A stretch of 37,944 bases of DNA from Candidatus Saccharimonadota bacterium (GTDB lineage Bacteria; Patescibacteriota; Saccharimonadia; Saccharimonadales; UBA4665): the NCBI GenBank assembly GCA_028286385.1, contig JAQBRQ010000029.1:1-37944 (forward strand), given 5' to 3'. A program made the translations under genes and the position numbers. How positions within the stretch are numbered: the stretch's first letter is position 1; each line of letters begins with the position of its first letter. Below are positions 20,890 through 29,100 of this stretch, in pieces. The notes under the pieces are model-generated. The model worked only from the letters and a program-made list of their open reading frames with translations, searched no databases and was not told where the DNA came from.

Positions 20890-21746
20890 GTAGTCGCAAT
20901 AACAGGGCAAGAGCCCACGAGGCGCTTGTCGGCGGATCGCTTTCGGACACCGTTACATTACCAACCTACGTGCATGAGCGTGCAATGAAGGCTGTCAAAG
21001 GTACCGTGCATGATTCACGCGAACGAAGCATACATTTTGCTCACCGCAGAGATCGGTGGAGCGGTGGCCTCGCACTGCGAGGCAAGCCTGCAAGTCCAAC
21101 GGGTGCCCGGACAAACAGAGCCCATGCCATAATCGCTTCGGTCACTAGCCCAGTGCTTACAATGCATACCCACCCAAGCATCAACGAAAATCATGTGCTG
21201 GATAGCGTGGCATATGCAAACTGGCATGGTGCACGAAATGATACAGAATTAGCTATTTACACGGCCAGGGAATTACAGCTGAGGCGCGCGGTCTTTATGC
21301 TCCCGAGTACTCCTGATATTAGGAACATGCTTGCTAACCAAATGTCTTCTATTGGCCATATGGTTTCTTCTGAAGGCGGTCATTTCTTGGCAATCAGTAA
21401 TGACCAGTATGGTGTAAAACGGAACAGCCCCCTTAGTAGTTTGGACTACTTTGAGCGAGATGAGCTGATACGGCAACATGTGTCTCCCATCAAATCCTAT
21501 ATAGAGATAGTCTATCGTGAGTACCGAACAAAAGCCGAAATGGATGCCCGTAATGTCTATGCTGCGCAGAGAAGCGTAATTGCTGGCACGTTAGCAGCGG
21601 GCTATGCCTGTTATTTTACGCCCGATATTGAAAATCCCAGTCTGGAACGTATTCCAGTATCTGGGATTTTGAGCAACAGCAAGTGTAGCTTACTTAGTGG
21701 CGGCTTTGACGACAGCGGTGAAGGCTGCAGGCTCGTTGACGGCTAG
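20886..21746 (+). CDS. Unrecognised protein with a JAMM-like HTHP motif
   Basis: A 286-aa protein without assigned family. MHTHPSINENHV around residues 93-104 (H94, H96, P97, and D107) recalls the HxHP of JAB/MPN metalloproteases, but the following spacing is not canonical. The N-terminus is basic; residues 225-245 are mildly hydrophobic. It is coupled to the 83-aa gene by ATGA. The last 116 nt run across a palindromic terminator (21631-21670) and then antisense into rplT by 57 nt, so the true C-terminus may be eroded. Confidence 0.55.
   Translation: MSSRNNRARAHEALVGGSLSDTVTLPTYVHERAMKAVKGTVHDSRERSIHFAHRRDRWSGGLALRGKPASPTGARTNRAHAIIASVTSPVLTMHTHPSINENHVLDSVAYANWHGARNDTELAIYTARELQLRRAVFMLPSTPDIRNMLANQMSSIGHMVSSEGGHFLAISNDQYGVKRNSPLSSLDYFERDELIRQHVSPIKSYIEIVYREYRTKAEMDARNVYAAQRSVIAGTLAAGYACYFTPDIENPSLERIPVSGILSNSKCSLLSGGFDDSGEGCRLVDG
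21631..21670. terminator. Bidirectional terminator between 286-aa gene and rplT
   Basis: AAAATCCCAG at 21631-21640 pairs with CTGGGATTTT at 21661-21670, with an inner GGAA/TTCC pairing, flanked by A and T. It lies 20 nt after the rplT stop but inside the reading frame of the plus-strand gene. Confidence 0.75.
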
Positions 21747-22034
21747 TTCAGCCAGGACTTTGCGGTCCAGGGAGATGTTAGCGGTCTTGAGGCCGGCGAT
21801 CAGCTTGCTGTAGGTAGTGCCGTTGAGGCGGGCACCGGCGTTGATGCGGGTGTTCCACAGCTGGCGGAATGTTCGCTTGCGGTTTTTGCGGTCGCGAGTA
21901 GCGAACTGCAGGCTCTTGGTGACCGCTTGGCGACCACGCTTGATACTGACGCGGTTAGGATGGCTAAAGCCCTTAGTGGCTTTGCGGATTTTTACGTGCT
22001 TTGCGTGTCCTGGGACACCTCGTTTTACTCTCAT
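21690..22034 (-). CDS. rplT: 50S ribosomal protein bL20
   Basis: A 114-aa basic protein with the bL20 signature: MRVKRGVPGHAKHVKIRKATKGF, RDRKNRKRTFRQLWNTRINAGAR in pieces, and YSKLIAGLKTANISLDRKVLAELA. It is an early 23S assembly protein. Last gene of infC-rpmI-rplT, the classical order; 22 nt after rpmI with GGAG upstream. Confidence 0.98.
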   Translation of the reverse strand: MRVKRGVPGHAKHVKIRKATKGFSHPNRVSIKRGRQAVTKSLQFATRDRKNRKRTFRQLWNTRINAGARLNGTTYSKLIAGLKTANISLDRKVLAELAVNEPAAFTAVVKAATK

Positions 22035-22055
22035 GATAACTCCTTAAAATTTGGC

Positions 22056-22250
22056 TTAAACGCCGAGATTCTTCTTAATGTTGCTGGCCATTTTGCCGGT
22101 TCGGGTTGTAAGTCCAGCCAGTGAGCGTTTGCGGCTGCCGTTCTTTTTGCTCAAAAAGTGGTTCTTGTTACTGTGGCCGACACGGACTTTACCGTTCTTA
22201 CTGATCTTTACGCGGTCTTTGGTGCCGCTATGCGTCTTTAGTTTTGGCAT
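22056..22250 (-). CDS. rpmI: 50S ribosomal protein bL35
   Basis: A 64-aa protein beginning MPKLKTHSGTKDRVKI, with HSNKNHFLSKKNGSRKR, typical of bL35 (about 65 aa). The start at 22250 is chosen by family length and GGAGAAT upstream. It overlaps the 3' end of infC by 23 nt, so the two are translationally linked. Confidence 0.97.
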   Translation of the reverse strand: MPKLKTHSGTKDRVKISKNGKVRVGHSNKNHFLSKKNGSRKRSLAGLTTRTGKMASNIKKNLGV

Positions 22251-22800
22251 CTGATTCTCCTTCTTGCGTCGCTTTGTAGGCAACGGTTTTCTTTCCACTT
22301 GCTCTAATTACGAAGTTTAATTGTTTTCCAGCTAATTGCGGCTGTTGGTCGACTACTATTGTATCACCGAAATCCTCAATGACCCTTTTAGCAATGTTAA
22401 AACCGATTTCGCGGTGTGCCTGTTCTCGTCCTCGGTAAAACAGAGTGATCTTAACTTTGTGCCCAGCCTCAAGGAATTTGACGACTTTGCCCATTTTGAT
22501 GTCCAGATCATGTTCACCGATTTTGAGCCCGAAGCGCATTTGCTTCATATCGAGCGACTTGGCAGTTTTGCGATTTTTTTGCAGCTGCTTCGTGCGCTGG
22601 TAATTGAACTTACCCCAGTCAACAATCTTACATACCGGCGGATCTGCATCTGGTGAGATCTCTACCAGGTCGAGGTCGCGTTCTTGCGCGATGGCAAGAG
22701 CCTCCTGCTTAGTTAGAATGCCGAGCTGTTTGCCATCTTCATCGACGACTCGCAGGCTTTGTGCCCGAATCTGATCATTCAGGCGGGTGTATTTGGCGAT
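22228..22800 (-). CDS. infC: Translation initiation factor IF-3 with a probable AUC start codon
   Basis: A 190-aa IF-3. Translation on the minus strand from 22800 gives IAKYTRLNDQIRAQSLRVVD, then DEDGKQLGIL, ALAIAQERDLDLVEISPDAD, PPVCKIVDWGKFNYQ; the C-domain follows (MRFGLKIGEHDLDIKMGKV, FYRGREQAHREIG). No ATG, GTG or TTG occurs in frame before residue 81; an in-frame TAA lies four codons upstream of ATC. AAGGAG (22814-22809) is 8 nt before that ATC, so AUC is the natural start. E. coli infC uses AUU and IF-3 represses its own translation through it. First of infC-rpmI-rplT. Confidence 0.93.
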   Translation of the reverse strand: MAKYTRLNDQIRAQSLRVVDEDGKQLGILTKQEALAIAQERDLDLVEISPDADPPVCKIVDWGKFNYQRTKQLQKNRKTAKSLDMKQMRFGLKIGEHDLDIKMGKVVKFLEAGHKVKITLFYRGREQAHREIGFNIAKRVIEDFGDTIVVDQQPQLAGKQLNFVIRASGKKTVAYKATQEGESDAKTKDA

Positions 22801-22841
22801 AAGTTCATCTCCTTAGTTGTTGATTTTAACGTATGAGTAGT

Positions 22842-23054
22842 TTAACAGATTGGGCTCCAGAGGTCAAACCCATTTTGCTTTTCTTCGGTAGCGTTTGGCT
22901 CTTCTGCCCGCTTAACTACCCGTTGGTCTCTGAGCCGCAGCATGACAGCCTCCCGAATGTAATCGCTACGCGTGCAATAGTTGGCCTTAGCCGCCTCGTT
23001 GATTATTGGCAGCAACTCGGCCGGCAGAGTTAGTGTGATGTTTTTATAGGGCAC
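22842..23054 (-). CDS. Ribbon-helix-helix (CopG-like) protein
   Basis: A 70-aa small regulator: NITLTLPAELLPIINEAAKA (strand plus helix) and YCTRSDYIREAVMLRLRDQ (second helix) make an RHH unit; the tail is acidic and polar. I start at the GTG at 23054 by family length, although a GTG at 23087 also fits. Both GTG codons sit inside the arms of an 11-bp inverted repeat. It lies between comM and infC in the same direction, with no toxin gene beside it. Confidence 0.72.
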   Translation of the reverse strand: MPYKNITLTLPAELLPIINEAAKANYCTRSDYIREAVMLRLRDQRVVKRAEEPNATEEKQNGFDLWSPIC

Positions 23055-23093
23055 GTGGTTCCGCCATTGTTTCCATGTTGTTACCACGTGCCC
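23049..23093. repeat. 11-bp inverted repeat around the RHH start
   Basis: GGGCACGTGGT (23049-23059) and ACCACGTGCCC (23083-23093) are perfect inverted copies 23 nt apart, overlapping both possible start codons of the RHH gene. It could be an operator or an RNA hairpin that hides the start. Confidence 0.8.
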
Positions 23094-23122
23094 TGGTTTT
23101 TGGGCGACCGACTATCCCGACG

Positions 23123-24694
23123 CTAAGCATGTTTTTCCTGACGGCTTTTAGGGCGGAGGGCCAGAGCCTCGCTCATATGAGTTTTGTAGATGGTGGGAGA
23201 GGCTTCAAGGTCGGCGATGGTGCGGGCAACTTTAATGGTTCGCATGTAAGCACGAGCCGACAGCGCGTATGTGCGTGCCGCGTTGTTTAGAGACTCAATG
23301 GCGTCTGGTTCCAGGCGGGCAAGTTGTTTGATCTCCAGGTTGCTCATATCGGTATTGAGCCGACTGGGGCCAAGTCGATCGGATTGTAATTTTCGGGCCT
23401 GTATGATGCGTTTGCGGGCGGCCTGACTATCTGTATCGCCAGGGGAGCTGCGGGATACAGGCTGGGCCAAAAGCAGGGTATGGTCAATTTCGTGGACATC
23501 GCACGAGAGGTCGATGCGGTCCATTATGGGACCGGAAAAACGATTTTGGTAGTTGAATTTTTGGGCCGCTGCACAGTGGCAGCCGCTTGGCGTGCCGTAG
23601 TAGCCGCAGGGGCAGGGGTTAGCGGTGGCTACCAAGATAAAGTTAGCAGGAAATTCAACGCTGCCGGTGGCCCGGGAGACGCTGATGATGCGGTCTTCTA
23701 GGGGTTGGCGTAATGATTCTAGGGTTGTTCGGCTAAATTCGGGGAACTCGTCGAAGAACAGGATGCCACGATGCGCCAGGCTGAGTTCACCGGGGCGCAC
23801 GTTGCTGCCACCACCGGTAACTGCAACCGTGCTAGCGCCGTGATGCGGCGCTCGAAAGGGGCGCTGGCTAATAATTTGTTCGTAGTCATGGCTAGCTAGG
23901 CTGTGGAGGTGTGTGACCTCGAGGACTTCTTCACGGTTTAAAGGCGGTAGAATGCTTGGCATTGCCTTGGCCAGCATGCTTTTGCCGGTACCCGGCGGCC
24001 CGCTCAATAAGATATTGTGGCCACCGGCAGCGGCGATTTCCAGCGCTCGCTTAGCAAGCAGCTGGCCAACAATGTCGCCCAGCTGGACACCTTCGGCTTT
24101 GCTGCTGCCGTGTTCGCCGGCCAAAACGGGGTCTGCGGCTGGAGTGTACTTGCCATCCCGGGTATGTACGGTTTGTACGGGTATGGTCGCATTAAGGTGG
24201 CAGAACAGTTCAGCCAGGTCCTGTATTGGCACCAAGACCACGTCTGGCACCAGTTGAGCCTGTTTGAGGTTGGCGGCCGGTACATAGAACGTATTGATGC
24301 CGCGGGCCCGGCCAACCAGTATTTTGCCAATGATGCCGCGCACGGCCCGGGTGTTACCGTCGAGGCCTAGTTCACCGATAAAAGCTGCCGAAGCCGGAAC
24401 CTCGACGCGTACCTGATCGCTGGCTACTAGGATAGCCACGGCGATTGCCAGGTCGAAGCCGCTGTCGGCCTTTGGAACATCGGCCGGAGCCAAGTTTATG
24501 ATGACTCTTTTGCGCGGTAGCATTATCCGGCTAGTCGCGAATGCACCCCTGATACGCTCGCGAGCTTCATTGACTGCTTTGTTGGCGAAGCCCACAATAA
24601 TGATATTCGGCAGGTTATTTGATAAATGGCACTCAATATCGACAATAATGCCGCTTGCCCCAGTAGACGTAATACTTTGCACCTGTACACTCAT
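23123..24694 (-). CDS. comM: YifB/ComM family Mg-chelatase-like AAA+ ATPase
   Basis: A 523-aa protein of the ComM group: an N-terminal Lon-like fold starting SVQVQSITSTGASGIIVDIE with KADSGFDLAIAVA, a AAA+ core with Walker A GPPGTGKS near residue 230, FRAPHHGAS, GELSLAHRGILFFDEFPEF (Walker B), ANPCPCGYYG, and a C-terminal helical Mg-chelatase domain (LSARAYMRTIKVARTIADLE). In Vibrio ComM is a hexameric branch-migration helicase for natural transformation. It has a 168-nt structured leader and no Shine-Dalgarno close to ATG. Confidence 0.95.
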   Translation of the reverse strand: MSVQVQSITSTGASGIIVDIECHLSNNLPNIIIVGFANKAVNEARERIRGAFATSRIMLPRKRVIINLAPADVPKADSGFDLAIAVAILVASDQVRVEVPASAAFIGELGLDGNTRAVRGIIGKILVGRARGINTFYVPAANLKQAQLVPDVVLVPIQDLAELFCHLNATIPVQTVHTRDGKYTPAADPVLAGEHGSSKAEGVQLGDIVGQLLAKRALEIAAAGGHNILLSGPPGTGKSMLAKAMPSILPPLNREEVLEVTHLHSLASHDYEQIISQRPFRAPHHGASTVAVTGGGSNVRPGELSLAHRGILFFDEFPEFSRTTLESLRQPLEDRIISVSRATGSVEFPANFILVATANPCPCGYYGTPSGCHCAAAQKFNYQNRFSGPIMDRIDLSCDVHEIDHTLLLAQPVSRSSPGDTDSQAARKRIIQARKLQSDRLGPSRLNTDMSNLEIKQLARLEPDAIESLNNAARTYALSARAYMRTIKVARTIADLEASPTIYKTHMSEALALRPKSRQEKHA

Positions 24695-24897
24695 GATGCC
24701 AAAAGTAAAACACCTCGTCCGGTTAAGGACAAGGTGTTTTAAGAATTATTTAAGATTTTGGTTTTGCTTTTGGAGTTTTATCTAGTGGGATGACAATCTG
24801 CGAGAAATTGTCATCCCTATTTGGTCGTTTTTATTTTTGAGCACTTAATTTGTTCAGTGCTATTACGTATCTTATAGAATAGGTTCAGCGGCGTCAA
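24695..24897 (-). promoter_or_regulatory. comM promoter and structured leader
   Basis: On the minus strand: TTGACG (24897-24892), 17 nt, TAAGAT (24874-24869). The leader of about 168 nt holds GCACT/AGTGC near 24841-24860, a perfect 11-bp hairpin (GGGATGACAAT 24787-24797 with ATTGTCATCCC 24107-24117 in the last digits, that is 24807-24817), and a 14-bp stem (24707-24740) just before the ATG. The last looks like an intrinsic terminator in either direction, so attenuation is possible. Confidence 0.6.
24707..24740. terminator. Terminator-like hairpin upstream of comM
   Basis: AAAACACCTcGTCC pairs with GGACaAGGTGTTTT across a TTAA-type loop. It sits 13 nt from the comM start and could attenuate comM, or end a plus-strand transcript; no plus-strand gene ends here. 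Confidence 0.65.
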
Positions 24898-24981
24898 TAA
24901 CAATTATGCTTATTGTTCAATAAAGCTGTGCATAACTTTTTGGCTGGTAGCTGCCAATGCACAAACCAAAGCATAAGAGGA

Positions 24982-25266
24982 TTGACAAAAACGGGTCTGC
25001 GTGCTAGTCTAGAACCTGTAAGTCACAAAAACAAAAACGTTCAATACAACTAAAACAACGATGCTTCTTGCGGGAAGCGGACTTACTTACAAAAGGCGCG
25101 ATATAGGCGCCACTCGCGGAGGGATCCGTGCCAACGCTCTATTTGACCCTCAAAGTCAGTAGAGCGGTCAGTCAGCTGTGGGCAACAAGCGCTTCAATAG
25201 TCTAATTTATATAAGCGGATTTGTTGCCCCGGCACCATTTTTAAACTAAATAGGGCCTCACGACCT
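24982..25266 (+). promoter_or_regulatory. Promoter and 250-nt structured leader or stand-alone RNA
   Basis: TTGACA (24982-24987), 17 nt, TAGTCT (25005-25010). The transcript from about 25017 includes GTAAGTC pairing with GACTTAC around an A-rich loop, GGCGC-gatata-GGCGCC-like hairpin, GCTCTA/TAGAGC, and a final stem GGGCAACAA (25180-25188) with TTGTTGCCC (25221-25229), followed by TTTTT at 25239. The final stem could terminate a small RNA; otherwise the whole is a 5' leader of the membrane protein at 25267. No riboswitch class recognised. The 24898-24981 gap shows nothing else. Confidence 0.55.
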
Positions 25267-25644
25267 ATGCAATTACAAAAACACCAGCTTCTCAAACACG
25301 TCAAAAGATGGCCATACGCCGCGTTATTTACGCTCGATGGTCTTTTTTTTGGCTTAACGGAGCCACGAACAGTGGCTGTCCCGATGTTAATGATCGGTTT
25401 TGGACTGATCGTCGCCAATTTATACTGTATGATCCGCGGGGTTATACGGTTGGCTCGGTGGTATGGGGTATCCTTTGGTTCGCACGCTCGCCGGGTAGCA
25501 GCGGTCGCGACAGGGGTTATCGGGAGTGTCGTGGCGCTCCAGTCAATTGGGCAGTTGAGTCCGCGTGACGTTATAGTATTACTGCCGTTTGCGATCTTGG
25601 CGTACCTCTATACGTCATACAGTCAAACTTCGCCGGAACCATAA
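25267..25644 (+). CDS. Small membrane protein
   Basis: A 125-aa protein with about three TM helices (residues about 15-30, 37-60 and 78-95, 98-115) and a basic N-terminus (LQKHQLLKHVKRW). I do not recognise a family. It has no Shine-Dalgarno but a long structured leader. The short C-terminus is polar. Single gene. Confidence 0.65.
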   Translation: MQLQKHQLLKHVKRWPYAALFTLDGLFFGLTEPRTVAVPMLMIGFGLIVANLYCMIRGVIRLARWYGVSFGSHARRVAAVATGVIGSVVALQSIGQLSPRDVIVLLPFAILAYLYTSYSQTSPEP

Positions 25645-25716
25645 ACATGATGCATCTATGCTAACGCTTTACGATGCATCTATCATCAGGCTAGCGCAAC
25701 CTGTATAATGTGAATT

Positions 25717-26124
25717 ATGAATCCATCCTCTAATGAAACCGGTTTGAATTTGCCACCACCAATTCCGGAGCAGGCACCGCCCTCAGCGGGCGCTCCCGAG
25801 GCGGCTGTACCAAAAGTTGAACAGGCGCCTATTGCAGCTGAGCGGGCACCAACTGCTGCTCAAGTTGCACCACCATTAAATGTTCCAATGCCCGTCCCGA
25901 TGCCCGCAAATGGCCAACAGGACGATGTGAGCGTTACAACACAAGGTGTTGTACAAACATTGCCTGACGACGGCGATCTTATTGAAAAAGAGTGGGTAAA
26001 TAAAGCTAAAGCGATAGTAGCGCGCACCAGAGACGACCCGTATACGCAGAGTGAAGAGTTAACAGTGTTCAAGGCCGATTATATGAAGAAGCGCTACGAC
26101 AAGACTATAAAAGTGAGTAAGTAG
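25717..26124 (+). CDS. Proline-rich small protein upstream of the VirD4-like ATPase
   Basis: A 135-aa protein. Residues 1-75 are low-complexity Pro/Ala/Val (PPPIPEQAPPSAGAPEAAVPK); the conserved-looking part is the last 60 residues (DDVSVTTQGVVQTLPDDGD, IEKEWVNKAKAIVARTRDDPYTQSEEL, FKADYMKKRYDK). No TM. TATAAT (25704-25709) ends 7 nt before ATG, so it is leaderless. It ends 5 nt before the large ATPase gene, so the two are an operon and it may be that ATPase's partner. Confidence 0.75.
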   Translation: MNPSSNETGLNLPPPIPEQAPPSAGAPEAAVPKVEQAPIAAERAPTAAQVAPPLNVPMPVPMPANGQQDDVSVTTQGVVQTLPDDGDLIEKEWVNKAKAIVARTRDDPYTQSEELTVFKADYMKKRYDKTIKVSK

Positions 26125-26129
26125 ACATA

Positions 26130-29100
26130 ATGACAACGCTCTTAGTTATCTTTGGGACACTTTTTACCTTGGCTTTGATAGCAGCGCCAATAGTTTTTTT
26201 ACAAACGCGCAAGGTTTTTCGTGAGCAAAAAAACTATGAACGTGGGCTCAAGATTGTGCCACTGCTTATCCACTTGCCGCCACCAAGTGATGATACCGAT
26301 TTAGGCGGCAGGGACGTCCGTGATGTAACCGACGAGACGATTAGCAAAGCCGAGATTATCTACAACATTATTGCTAGTACGTTGCAGAAAGGCTTCAAGA
26401 GTAATTTTTACGGACAGCGGCATTTTGCATTCGAAATTGTCGGCAGCCAAGGCTTTGTGTACTTTTATGCTGCTGTGCCGATCTCGCTTTTGGAGGTTGT
26501 GAAGCAAGCAATCGTCAGCGCCTACCCAGCCGCGCGGCTCGAAGAAGTTGCTGAACACAATATATTTAGTCCGGTTGGTAAGGCCAGCGGTACTTTGGGC
26601 GGTGAATTATCACTTAAGGAGCACTACGCCTATCCGATCGCCACCTTCCAGGATTTGAAGCGCGATGCTATGCAATCGTTGCTCAATGCGTTATCGACCC
26701 TCGGTAAAGAAGATGGCGCTGGTATCCAAATCTTATTAAGGCCGGCTGATCCAAGCTGGCGCAAAAACGCCTCGGCCATAGCTAGCAAGAAGCGCAAGGG
26801 TAACGATAACGGGGTCAGCGCCAGTGGCATCATGAAAGACGTGGTCAAGGCCTTCAACAAGCCGCCAGAGGGCGGCAAAGACGAGGCGCCCAAGCCCAAG
26901 GAGCTGTCTAGCATGGAGCAATCGACGCTTGATGCCATCGACGAGAAGACCCGCCATCCGGGCTACGAAGTAGTGATTCGCGTGGTGGCGTCATCTAATG
27001 TGACGCAGCGGGCACAGGCGCTGCTGGCGAACATCGTGGCCAGCTTCCAGCTGTATGACGCGCCAGGCAAGAACGGCTTTAAGTACACGCCGGCCAAAGA
27101 TGTTGATGGGCTAGTCACTGCCTACCTTATGAGGTTTTTCCCGCAGCACCATAATAAGAACATCCTAAACTCAGTGGAGTTAGCGACGCTGTTCCACTTC
27201 CCGGATCAGCGCAATATTCCAACATCGCAACTGGCCCGTCAGGATTCTAAGCAGGTCGATGGACCGCGTAACATCCCCGAAGAAGGCCTGTTGCTGGGTT
27301 ACAACCTGTTCCGCGGAGCTAAGAAGCCAATTCGCCTAGCGCTGCATGACCGCCAGCGGCACATGTACGTGGTCGGGCAGACTGGTACCGGTAAGTCGAC
27401 CTTCCTGGAAAACCTGGCGCTGCAGGACATGCTCAGCGGCAATGGTTTCGCCTTTGTTGACCCGCACGGCGACACAGCCGAAAAATTGTTATCCATGGTT
27501 CCAAAGGAACGAACCGAGGACGTGATTTACTTCAGCCCGGCCGACATGGAGTACCCAATGGGGCTCAATTTATTCGAATTTAACCACCCCGATCAGAAGG
27601 ACTTTTTGATCCAAGAAGCTCTGAATATGCTCTACAAATTGTACGATCCGCAACACCAGGGCATCATGGGACCGCGCTACGAGCACTTATTCCGCAACGC
27701 CGCTTTGACGATCATGGCTGACCCTCAAGGTGGTACATTCGTCGATATTCCTAAATTATTCCGCGATCAGAAGTTTGTGCAGCAAAAATTACAGCACGTC
27801 ACCGACCTTAACGTCCGTGAGTTCTGGCTTAAGGAGATGCCGGCCAGTTCACGCTCCAATGACTTCGGCGAGGTCACGAGCTGGTTTGTGAGTAAGTTTG
27901 GTGCTTTCCTGAGTAACGAAATGATGCGCAACATTATCGGGCAGACCAAATCAGCCTTCGATTTGCGCGATATTATGGACAACAAAAAGATCCTGCTGGT
28001 CAACTTAAGTAAGGGCCGCACGGGCGAACTCAATAGTAAGCTGCTGGGCATGATCTTCGTGATGAAGTTCCAGGCGGCCGCCATGAGCCGTTCCAATATT
28101 CCAGAAGACGACCGTGTTGACTTTAGCTTGTACGTTGATGAGTTCCAGAACTTCTCGACTGATAGCTTCGCGACCATCATGTCCGAGGCCCGAAAATACC
28201 ACCTAAACCTGATCGTGGCCAACCAGTTTACGACCCAGTTAACCGAAGAAATTCGCGACGCTGTGTTTGGTAACATCGGTACTATCGTGTCCTTCCGCAT
28301 TGGCCAGAACGATGTCGAGAGCCTGGGCCGTTACTTCCAGCCAATCTTTGATGGCGATGATCTGGTGCGTATTCCGAACTACAATACGATTATGCGCACG
28401 CTGGTTGGCGGTGTGCCGACGCAGCCGTTTAGTATGGCAACCTTGCCGCCGCTCGGTACGGCCAATCCACGGCTTGGCGAAGCCCTCAAGCAGTTGGCGG
28501 CTGCTAAGTATGGCCGCTCCAAGGCCGACATCGAAAAAGAATTATATGCGCGCTTAGCTACCAAGGAAGATGTGAAGCCAGCTGCTCCGGCATTTGGCGC
28601 CCCAGCACCAGCATCGGCGTCGCCGTTTGGTTCACCGGCTCCAGCCGCTCCAGGCGGCTCGCCAGCGTCCGCGGCGCCTAAACCTGCAGCTGGCGGTTCA
28701 TCATTTCTCGACGATTGGCTTGATAAGCGTCGCAGCGGCGCCACGGCTCCAGCCGCTCCGGTCATGCCTGCTGCACCGGCGGCGCCTATGGCCGCTGAGC
28801 AGCCCGCCAGCCAGCCTTTGCCAGCCGAAACCCCTACAATTACGGTTACGCCCAAAACGATGCTCACAGAGGATCCTGAAGGGCCAAAACCCGATGCTTT
28901 CACACCGCCAGCACCAACTGAACGGCAGCCGTTCCAGCCAGCACCAGTCGCCCCGGCACCAGAAACCGGTGGCGACACCAAAAACATCTCCAGCAACGAA
29001 ATTGAACAGACCGAAGTTGATAAGATCGCCGCTGAGCTTAAGTCTCAGCTTGATGCGCCTAAGCCCGTCAAACTTGGTGGCAGCAAGAAAGAGCATAGCG

